Origin: Rhizobium sp. Root1220 | GTDB lineage: Bacteria > Pseudomonadota > Alphaproteobacteria > Rhizobiales > Rhizobiaceae | Length of the DNA: 64,000 nt | Direction: 5' to 3' | Assembly: GCF_001426265.1 (NCBI RefSeq) | Contig: NZ_LMDG01000002.1 | Location: forward strand, 1,114 to 65,113 | Shown here: positions 15,268 to 22,015 of the stretch, piece by piece | Layout: each line of letters begins with the position of its first letter | Numbering within the stretch: position 1 is the stretch's first letter | Notes under the pieces: generated by a model | Seen by the model: only the letters and a program-made list of their open reading frames with translations | The model's database searches: none | What the model was told of the DNA's origin: nothing | Program-made: the position numbers and the translations under genes

Positions 15268-15658
15268 CCCAAACGAAGAACAGCCGGTGCGAGGGCGGCG
15301 CACAGGCTGTCTTCACTCACCGGGAGGGGACCGTGAGTATGTCCGGATGATGGGTTGGGGCGCGCATGATTGGGTCGATGCGATCATCATTCGGATATCG
15401 CAGTAACGGTCGGATCAGAAGTTGGTTCCACAGCCCCACAAAAAAATTCGACTTTTTTTCAAACTTGTCGGATCGGCTGACAAGATGTCGAACCGTCGCG
15501 GAAACCACCTTTCCCGAGCGATAACAATCAAAAGCAAAAACAATCGCATAACCAATTTAAACGCCGACTAAATTGTCAAAATTTTACCGTTTGATAAATT
15601 TTTTATCCTGAGTTACGCTTCCTTCTACTGGCCGTTTACCAATAAAGAGGGAACTTCA
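15268..15658. other. Intergenic region upstream of preT (391 bp)
   Basis: No gene is seen. The 3' half is AT-rich with runs of A and T, consistent with the preTA promoter region. It includes the inverted repeat CTTGTC-N9-GACAAG at 15464-15484. No RutR-like TTGACCA element is recognised here. Confidence 0.5.
15464..15484. promoter_or_regulatory. Inverted repeat CTTGTC-N9-GACAAG upstream of preTA
   Basis: A perfect 6+6 dyad with a 9-base spacer lies 175 bases upstream of preT. The spacing suits a dimeric regulator. It does not match the RutR box found near rutR, so the protein is unknown. Confidence 0.4.
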
Positions 15659-17020
15659 ATGGAACGACTGGAAACTGGGATCCGTGCCGGTCGGCTTTCG
15701 CCCGCCGAGTACGAGGCTAATTTTTCGGATCTTCATCCGCGCCTGGACAAGCACGAGGCGCTGGTCGAGGCTGACCGCTGTTATTTCTGTTATGACGCTC
15801 CATGCATGACGGCCTGTCCCACCTCGATCGACATCCCGCTGTTCATTCGTCAGATCGCTACCGGCAACCCGACAGGTTCGGCAAAGACGATCTTCGACCA
15901 GAACATCCTGGGTGGCATGTGCGCGCGCGTCTGTCCCACCGAAGAGCTCTGCGAGCAGGTCTGTGTGCGCAACACGGCAGAAGAGCGGCCCGTGGAAATC
16001 GGCCGGCTGCAGCGCTACGCGACCGACGCGGCAATGCAGGCAAACAAGCAGTTTTACAGCCGTGCCGCTTCGACCGGCAGGAAGATTGCCGTCGTGGGTG
16101 CTGGACCTGCAGGCCTTGCGGCGGCCCATCGCCTCGCCGTCAAGGGGCACGATGTCGTCATTTACGACGGCAAGCCGAAGTCCGGCGGACTCAACGAATA
16201 CGGCATCGCCACCTACAAGGCCGTCGATGACTTTGCTCAGAAGGAAGTGGAATATGTCCTGGCCATCGGTGGCATCGACGTCCGCCACGGCCAGCAGCTT
16301 GGCCGCGACTTCTCGCTCTCCGAACTGCAGTCGCAGTACGATGCGGTTTTCCTCGGCATGGGTCTGGCAGGCGTCAACGCGCTGCGCGTCGAGGGCGAAA
16401 ACTTGCCTGGCGTCGATGACGCCGTCGACTTCATTGCCGGCTTGCGCCAGGCTGAAAGCAAGGCGGATATCGCCGTCGGTCGTCGCATCGTCGTTCTCGG
16501 CGGTGGTATGACAGCAATCGATGCTGCTGTTCAGGCCAAACTGCTTGGCGCCGAGGAGGTGACGATCTGTTATCGCCGCGGCAAGGAACACATGAACGCC
16601 TCCGAGTTCGAACAGGATCTCGCCACCTCGAAGGGTGTCATCATCCGTCATTGGCTGGCCCCGAAGTCCATCCTTTCGCAGGACGGGAAAGTCGCCGCGA
16701 TCGAAGTCGAGTACACGAGGCTCGTGGACGGTCGCCTTTCGACGACGGGTGAAACCGGAGTCATCGCCGCGGACCAGATCTTCAAAGCGATCGGCCAGAC
16801 GTTCGATGCCTCCGGGCTCGGCGCGCTACGCTTGGAAGCCGGCCGCATCGCTGTCGACGCCGAGGGGAAGACCTCGCTGGACGGCGTCTGGGCCGGCGGT
16901 GATTGCGTCTTCGGCGGTAACGACTTGACCGTCTCGGCCGTCGCCCAGGGCCGTGATGCTGCTGAATCCATCAACCGCATGCTTGCTGCCGGTGCGCAGC
17001 CTGCCGTTGCCGTCGCTTGA
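15659..17020 (+). CDS. preT: Dihydropyrimidine dehydrogenase subunit PreT (NAD(P)-linked FAD/Fe-S subunit)
   Basis: This 453-residue protein has an N-terminal Fe-S helical domain with the Cys clusters CYFCYDAPCMTACPTSIDIP and GGMCARVCPTEELCEQVCVR. An FAD-binding Rossmann motif (IAVVGAGPAGLAAAHRLAVKGHDVVIYD), an NAD(P)-binding motif (IVVLGGGMTAIDAAVQAKLLG) and the closing VWAGGDCVFGGNDLTVSAVAQGRDAA complete the GltD-like fold. PreT passes electrons from NAD(P)H to PreA for reduction of uracil and thymine. GAGGGA precedes the ATG. preA starts 15 bases later. Confidence 0.93.
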   Translation: MERLETGIRAGRLSPAEYEANFSDLHPRLDKHEALVEADRCYFCYDAPCMTACPTSIDIPLFIRQIATGNPTGSAKTIFDQNILGGMCARVCPTEELCEQVCVRNTAEERPVEIGRLQRYATDAAMQANKQFYSRAASTGRKIAVVGAGPAGLAAAHRLAVKGHDVVIYDGKPKSGGLNEYGIATYKAVDDFAQKEVEYVLAIGGIDVRHGQQLGRDFSLSELQSQYDAVFLGMGLAGVNALRVEGENLPGVDDAVDFIAGLRQAESKADIAVGRRIVVLGGGMTAIDAAVQAKLLGAEEVTICYRRGKEHMNASEFEQDLATSKGVIIRHWLAPKSILSQDGKVAAIEVEYTRLVDGRLSTTGETGVIAADQIFKAIGQTFDASGLGALRLEAGRIAVDAEGKTSLDGVWAGGDCVFGGNDLTVSAVAQGRDAAESINRMLAAGAQPAVAVA

Positions 17021-17035
17021 AGGGGAGAATGAACA

Positions 17036-18349
17036 ATGGCTGATCTCCGCAATGATTTCGTCGGCATCAAGTCGCCCAACCCGTTCTGGCTTGCTTCCGC
17101 GCCGCCGACCGACAAGGCCTATAACGTCGAGCGTGCCTTCAAGGCCGGCTGGGGCGGCGTAGTCTGGAAGACGCTGGGCGAGGAAGGCCCGCCTGTTGTC
17201 AACGTCAACGGCCCGCGATACGGCGCGATCTGGGGCGCCGATCGCCGGCTGCTGGGCTTGAACAATATCGAGCTCATCACCGACCGCGACCTCTACACCA
17301 ATCTGCGTGAAATGAAGCAGGTGAAGATGAACTGGCCGGACCGGGCGCTGATCGCCTCGATCATGGTGCCCTGCGAGGAGGAAAGCTGGAAGGCGATCCT
17401 CCCGCTGGTCGAGGAGACCGGCGCCGACGGCATTGAACTCAACTTCGGCTGTCCGCACGGCATGTCCGAACGCGGCATGGGCGCCGCGGTCGGACAGGTG
17501 CCCGAATACATCGAGATGGTCGTACGTTGGTGCAAGCAGTACACCCGCATGCCTGTGATCACCAAGCTGACACCCAATGTCACCGACATACGCAAGCCTG
17601 CGCGGGCGGCCAAGGCAGGCGGCACCGACGCGGTCTCGCTGATCAACACGATCAACTCGATCACGTCGGTCAATCTCGACACCTTTGCGCCGGAGCCCTC
17701 GATCGACGGTCGTGGCAGTCACGGTGGCTATTGCGGCCCGGCGGTCAAGCCGATTGCGCTGAACATGGTGGCCGAAATCGCCCGCGATCCTGAAACCTAC
17801 GGCCTGCCGATATCCGGTATCGGCGGCATCACCACCTGGCGCGACGCGGCCGAGTTCATGGCTCTGGGCTCCGGCAACGTGCAGGTCTGCACGGCGGCGA
17901 TGACCTACGGCTTCAAGATTGTGCAGGAGATGATCACGGGTCTCTCCGACTGGATGGATGCGAAGGGCCACAGAAATCTGGACGACATTACCGGTCGCGC
18001 TGTTCCCAACGTCTCCGACTGGCAATATCTGAACCTCAACTACATCGCCAAGGCCAGGATCGACCAAGACGCATGCATCAAGTGCGGCCGTTGTCACATC
18101 GCCTGCGAGGACACATCGCATCAGGCCATCACCCAGTTCGTCAACGGCGTGCGCCACTTCGAGGTCATGGAAGACGAATGCGTCGGCTGCAATCTCTGCG
18201 TCAACGTTTGTCCGGTCGAAAACTGCATCACCATGGAGCAGTTGCCCGCCGGCGAACTCGATCAGCGCACCGGGAAGATCGTCGATCCTAACTACGCAAA
18301 CTGGACGACGCACCCAAACAATCCGATGGCCAGACAGGCCGCGGAATAA
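17036..18349 (+). CDS. preA: Dihydropyrimidine dehydrogenase catalytic subunit PreA
   Basis: This 437-residue protein joins a class-1B-like dihydroorotate dehydrogenase barrel (FVGIKSPNPFWLASAPPTDKAYNVERAFKAGWGGVVWKT... NFGCPHGMSERGMGAAVGQ, catalytic Cys in NFGCPHG) to a C-terminal 2[4Fe-4S] ferredoxin domain. The ferredoxin domain carries CIKCGRCHIACEDTSH and CVGCNLCVNVCPVENC. It binds FMN and reduces uracil/thymine to 5,6-dihydro forms, the first step of reductive pyrimidine breakdown. The HydA and amidohydrolase genes for the next two steps are 7-9 kb downstream on the same strand. A strong hairpin follows the gene. Confidence 0.95.
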   Translation: MADLRNDFVGIKSPNPFWLASAPPTDKAYNVERAFKAGWGGVVWKTLGEEGPPVVNVNGPRYGAIWGADRRLLGLNNIELITDRDLYTNLREMKQVKMNWPDRALIASIMVPCEEESWKAILPLVEETGADGIELNFGCPHGMSERGMGAAVGQVPEYIEMVVRWCKQYTRMPVITKLTPNVTDIRKPARAAKAGGTDAVSLINTINSITSVNLDTFAPEPSIDGRGSHGGYCGPAVKPIALNMVAEIARDPETYGLPISGIGGITTWRDAAEFMALGSGNVQVCTAAMTYGFKIVQEMITGLSDWMDAKGHRNLDDITGRAVPNVSDWQYLNLNYIAKARIDQDACIKCGRCHIACEDTSHQAITQFVNGVRHFEVMEDECVGCNLCVNVCPVENCITMEQLPAGELDQRTGKIVDPNYANWTTHPNNPMARQAAE

Positions 18350-18357
18350 CGACTGAA

Positions 18358-18389
18358 CATGACGGATCGGTCGCCGCCGATCCGTCATG
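18358..18389. terminator. Strong hairpin after preA (terminator-like)
   Basis: Thirteen-base perfect arms, CATGACGGATCGG and CCGATCCGTCATG, flank the 6-base loop TCGCCG, 9 bases behind the preA stop. There is no T-run, so it may act as an mRNA 3' end stabiliser or a factor-assisted terminator rather than a classical one. Confidence 0.6.
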
Positions 18390-18459
18390 TTGAAGAGACC
18401 GCGAAATATGCTATTGCAGCCGGGCTGCGCTGTCGCAGCGATATCAAGAGGAGGCAGCA

Positions 18460-18704
18460 ATGGCTCGCAAACACCTCATCGACCTCAGCTTTTGAGGTAA
18501 CCTCGAAGCGACGCAAATCATTCCCGTCCGAAGCCCGGGTCAAAACCGGAGCGCGTATCGTCCACGGTGATGTTGAACTCATAGAAAAACTCGGCCGATG
18601 CGACCCCTGCCCCTGCGGCTCCCGGAGGCGGTTTCAAGAACTGCTGCCTGGAGTCCGGCCGCTATGATGGCGCCCAACGTCATCACTACTTTTCGGGACC
18701 GTGA
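18460..18704 (+). pseudogene. SEC-C motif protein gene with two +1 frameshifts
   Basis: A strong Shine-Dalgarno (AGAGGAGG) precedes ATG 18460, giving [10 protein letters not shown]; then TTTTGA (T-run 18490-18493) stops the frame. Removing one T gives [20 protein letters not shown]... [15 protein letters not shown], a SEC-C zinc motif. A second extra T (run 18632-18634) must be removed to read [20 protein letters not shown] and the TGA at 18702. Corrected, the protein is 80 residues with the complete CPCGS-x5-KNCC metal-binding motif. Both lesions are single-T additions in T-runs, so real decay and sequencing error are both possible. Confidence 0.75.
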
Positions 18705-18717
18705 ATAGACAAAACTT

Positions 18718-19680
18718 TCATTCGCAAAACGACCGCCGGTAGGCGCTCGGACTTGTTCCGAGCCGTTTGCGGAAGTGATGCCTCATCGTCGCCAGCGTCC
18801 CGAAGCCGCTGGCGACGGCAATGTCGTCGAGCGATATCGCCAGCTCTTTTTCCAGAAGTTCGCGGGCGTGCCGCAATCGCTCCTTCAGCAGCCACTCCCC
18901 GACGCTTGCGCCGGTGGTCGCCTCGAAACCTCGCTGGAAGGTCCGCATGCTCATGCCTGCCCTTCCAGCCAGCAGACTGATCGGCTGCTCCTCGTCGAGC
19001 CGCGCCCGCATCCATTCCAGCAATGGGCCAAGACGTATGCCTTCTCGCGCCTGCGGCACCGGCGTGCTGATGAATTGGGCCTGGCCGCCCTCCCGGTGCG
19101 GTGGCACGACAAGGCGACGCGCGACGCTGTTGGCCGCCTCGGTGCCGAAGTCACCACGCACGACATGCAGGCAAAGATCAATGCCCGCAGCGCTGCCCGC
19201 GGCCGTCAGGAGGCTGCCTTCATCCATGTAGAGAACGCTCGCATCGAGACTGATGTCCGGATAGCGCTCGCCGATCGAGGAGACGTACCGCCAGTGCGTC
19301 GTCGCACGACGATCCCTCAGAAGCCCGGACGCTGCGAGAACGGCGACCCCCGAGCACAACGACATGATCCGTGTGCCGCGGCGGTGAGCGGCCTGCAAGG
19401 CTGCGACAAGCGGTTCCGGCACCGGTGCATCGATTGCGCGCCAACCGGGCACGACGATGAGATCCGCGTCGTCAAGAATGCCAAGATCGCTGTCAACCGT
19501 TACCGTCAGTCCGCCGGCCGCGCGCAACGGGCCGGGTTCAATGCCGCAAACGGCAAATCGATACCAGTTCGCACCCATCTCGGGGCGAGGAAGGCCGAAA
19601 ACCTCGTAGGCAATTCCAAACTCGAATGTGCACAAGCCGTCATAGGCGAGCACGATCACCTGGGGACCGGAAAGCAGCAT
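18718..19680 (-). CDS. ftrA: FtrA/GlxA-type AraC-family transcriptional regulator
   Basis: This 320-residue protein has an N-terminal DJ-1/PfpI-like amidotransferase-fold domain (QVIVLAYDGLCTFEFGIAYEVFGLPRPEMG... RGTRIMSLCSGVAVLAASGLL) and a C-terminal AraC double helix-turn-helix (ISLLAGRAGMSMRTFQRGFEATTGASVGEWLLKERLRHARELL... IAVASGFGTLATMRHHFRKRLGTSPSAYRR). ATG 19680 is chosen; a TTG at 19722 is the longer option. It is divergent from the rhodanese gene with about 100 bases between, and this pair recurs in rhizobia, so it probably controls the rhodanese gene. Confidence 0.85.
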   Translation of the reverse strand: MLLSGPQVIVLAYDGLCTFEFGIAYEVFGLPRPEMGANWYRFAVCGIEPGPLRAAGGLTVTVDSDLGILDDADLIVVPGWRAIDAPVPEPLVAALQAAHRRGTRIMSLCSGVAVLAASGLLRDRRATTHWRYVSSIGERYPDISLDASVLYMDEGSLLTAAGSAAGIDLCLHVVRGDFGTEAANSVARRLVVPPHREGGQAQFISTPVPQAREGIRLGPLLEWMRARLDEEQPISLLAGRAGMSMRTFQRGFEATTGASVGEWLLKERLRHARELLEKELAISLDDIAVASGFGTLATMRHHFRKRLGTSPSAYRRSFCE

Positions 19681-19781
19681 CGTATTTGGCACGATATTTA
19701 CGCCAATCGTCGTTATGGCCAATTTCGGAGAGATCTATCATCATGCATCCTTCACGGCAATTCCAACCGAAAGGACATGTC

Positions 19782-20195
19782 ATGCCAAGTGCCGTTGCCG
19801 AAACTCCCGCCGCCTCCCCCGATGCCACCGCCGCTTACTATGCCCGCAAGCTCACCTTTGAGACCGACTGCTGGGATGTGCACGCCTCGGTCGCCGCCGG
19901 GCACAGCGACTTCGTCCTGCTCGACGTACGCTCGCCAGCTCTCTATGCAGCATCCCACATCCCCGGCGCCATCAACCTGCCCCACGGTAAGATGACCGCG
20001 AACCGGATGTCGGAATGGCCGACGGGAACGCTTTTCGTCGTCTATTGTGCCGGCCCCCATTGCAACGGCACGGACAAAGCCGCCCTTCGCCTCGCCCGCC
20101 TCGGCCTGTCCGTGAAGGTGATGATTGGTGGCATGACGGGCTGGGCAGACGAGGGCTTTGCTTTCGAAGTCAACCAGGCAACCGTCGCGGCGTAA
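19782..20195 (+). CDS. Rhodanese-domain sulfurtransferase
   Basis: This 137-residue single rhodanese domain has FVLLDVRSPALYAASHIPGAINLPHGKM and an active-site loop VVYCAGPHCNGTDKAALRLARLG. The first Cys in YCAGPHC is the persulphide-forming candidate, and a second Cys lies five residues later. AAAGGACA precedes the ATG at 19782. The upstream ORF extension to 19626 is not needed. It moves sulfane sulphur in the cytosol; the acceptor is unknown. It is divergent from ftrA, its likely regulator. Confidence 0.88.
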   Translation: MPSAVAETPAASPDATAAYYARKLTFETDCWDVHASVAAGHSDFVLLDVRSPALYAASHIPGAINLPHGKMTANRMSEWPTGTLFVVYCAGPHCNGTDKAALRLARLGLSVKVMIGGMTGWADEGFAFEVNQATVAA

Positions 20196-20303
20196 CGTCC
20201 GGCGCACTCTGCTCCACGCGTTGATCCGGGGCGGACACGAGGGAGATTGAATTTTCTTGCGCCGATGGCGATAGTCGTTCGGCGCAACGAGGTAACTTCC
20301 CGA

Positions 20304-21362
20304 ATGACACGCCATATTGTTGCAATTGGTCCGTTGCCTCCGCCGCTTCACGGCTACTCCCTTGCGACCGCCGGCATGATGGCACTTCTGACGGAAGACA
20401 ACACGACAACCGTTCAGAACATGTCTCCACCGGTCGGCGCCGGCGCGTTTCGCCGGCATGCAACGAAACTCCTGCGGGCCATTGGCGCCTGTGCCCGGCT
20501 GTTTCGCCAGCGCAAGCACGCCGATAAAGCTTGTTACGTCGGCTGTGAAGGCGGCCTTGGCCTGGTCTACACCTTGCAGATCGTCGTTTTCGCGAGGCTC
20601 CTCGCATACCCAGTGTATCTACATCATCACAGCTTCAGCTACATCGAGACGCCAAGGCTGCTGATGCGCCTCGTCCTTGTGCTCGGCGGGAACAAACTGG
20701 CCCACATCTTCCTGTGCGACATGATGCGGGATCGCTTCATCGACACATATGATCGCCGCATCCGCTGCAAGACCGTTTCCAACGCTGCCTACGTGCAGCC
20801 ACAGAGCGAGAACCCGCCTGTGGAGAGGACGGATCTTGTGATCGGGATGCTCAGCAACCTCAGCCGTGAGAAGGGCCTGGAGACATTCGTCGCGCTCGCG
20901 AGGCACGCGCGAGACGAGGGGCATCCGCTCAAGGCCATTCTCGCCGGCCCGGTGCGGGATCCGAGCAACCTCGCCATGATCAACGTCGCCGTCGCCGACC
21001 TGGGCGGCACGCTGGAATACCGCGGTCCGCTCTACGACGATGCAAAATCCGCCTTCTATCGCGACATCGACGTGTTCATTTTCCCGACGACCTACAGCAA
21101 CGAGGCGCAGCCCATGGTGCTGTTCGAGGCGAAGGCGGCTGGAAATTCTGTCATCACCCATGATCGCGGCTGCATTCGCAAACAGCTTGACGAAAGCGAT
21201 CTTTTGATCCCTCCCAATGGCGAATTCGTTCCGACAGCGTTCGACTGGCTGTCAGCGATGTCCGCGGGGAGCGCACTCCGGACGCGAAAGATGATGATTC
21301 AGCGCGCTTACCGGGTACGTCACGAAAAAGCGCGAGAGAGCGCCAGACTGCTCCTTGATTGA
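20304..21362 (+). CDS. Family 4-type (GT-B) glycosyltransferase
   Basis: This 352-residue protein starts MTRHIVAIGPLPPPLHGYSLATAGMM, the glycine-bearing loop of GT-B enzymes. The C-terminal half has VIGMLSNLSREKGLETFVALARHARDEGHPLKAILAGPV, GTLEYRGPLYDDAKSAFYRDIDVFIFPTTYSNEAQPMVLFEAKAAG and the ExxxxE-type sugar-nucleotide site. The ATG at 20304 (GAGGTAA upstream) gives the usual N-terminus. The product and acceptor cannot be told; no polysaccharide cluster surrounds it. It lies between the rhodanese gene and the phytochrome operon. Confidence 0.85.
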   Translation: MTRHIVAIGPLPPPLHGYSLATAGMMALLTEDNTTTVQNMSPPVGAGAFRRHATKLLRAIGACARLFRQRKHADKACYVGCEGGLGLVYTLQIVVFARLLAYPVYLHHHSFSYIETPRLLMRLVLVLGGNKLAHIFLCDMMRDRFIDTYDRRIRCKTVSNAAYVQPQSENPPVERTDLVIGMLSNLSREKGLETFVALARHARDEGHPLKAILAGPVRDPSNLAMINVAVADLGGTLEYRGPLYDDAKSAFYRDIDVFIFPTTYSNEAQPMVLFEAKAAGNSVITHDRGCIRKQLDESDLLIPPNGEFVPTAFDWLSAMSAGSALRTRKMMIQRAYRVRHEKARESARLLLD

Positions 21363-21475
21363 ACTCTAGCGGCCACGACGCGCGAAGAAAATTGGCGGGA
21401 CGGCTGGAATTGGCGATACTCTGCCGCATATTTGCAGCTACGCCAATGATTTGAATACAAAGGAAGTTCGACCGT

Positions 21476-22015
21476 ATGCCTCTACGCAGCGCCCTTCGCG
21501 CCGAGACCAGCAATAGCCACGCAGCGGTTGATGCAATCTTTGGCCGCTTCGATCTTGCAGACCCCCTTCGCTATCGTAGCTTCCTATCGGCTCACGCGAG
21601 AATTGTGCCGGGCGTGGAAGCGGCGCTCGAGAGAGCCGGCATCGATGCCCTTGTTCCGGACTGGCCCGATCGGCGACGCCGTGCACTACTGATGGCGGAT
21701 CTGGCCGATCTCGACGTCGAAATGCCCCCGCAACTGCCGGCGCCGGCGCTAAGCGAGGAGGCGCACCTTTGGGGCGCCGCCTACGTGCTTGAAGGATCGA
21801 AACTCGGCGGCGCCATGCTGGCCAGACAGGTGCCGTCGACCCTGCCCTCCCGCTACCTGACGCCAAACGGCGCCCGCGGCAGCGCCCGGAGCTTCATGGA
21901 TCGCCTCGACAATGCGGCACTGCCAGACCCGACCGCAGCGGTTGATGCCGCCCGCGCCGTCTTCGCGCTGTTTCGTGAGGCAGCCGCGATAGAGCTGGAG
22001 CTTCAGATCTCGTGA
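21476..22015 (+). CDS. Biliverdin-producing haem oxygenase
   Basis: This 179-residue haem oxygenase-like protein has the proximal haem His in SNSHAAVDAIF (residue 15) and AHLWGAAYVLEGSKLGGAMLARQV, the distal-helix Gly-rich region. It would open haem to biliverdin, CO and iron. Its stop overlaps the GTG start of the bacteriophytochrome gene (GTGA), so chromophore enzyme and photoreceptor are made together. The length is typical for BphO/HemO-type bacterial enzymes. Confidence 0.9.
   Translation: MPLRSALRAETSNSHAAVDAIFGRFDLADPLRYRSFLSAHARIVPGVEAALERAGIDALVPDWPDRRRRALLMADLADLDVEMPPQLPAPALSEEAHLWGAAYVLEGSKLGGAMLARQVPSTLPSRYLTPNGARGSARSFMDRLDNAALPDPTAAVDAARAVFALFREAAAIELELQIS

Noticed and set aside
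16826..18460. 544-codon minus-strand ORF
   Set aside because: Entirely antisense to preT and preA, whose motifs are unambiguous.
18359..18667. ORF of 102 codons containing the SEC-C motif
   Set aside because: Its start lies in the preA hairpin and its C-terminus is out of frame; the real gene is the frameshifted 18460-18704 unit.
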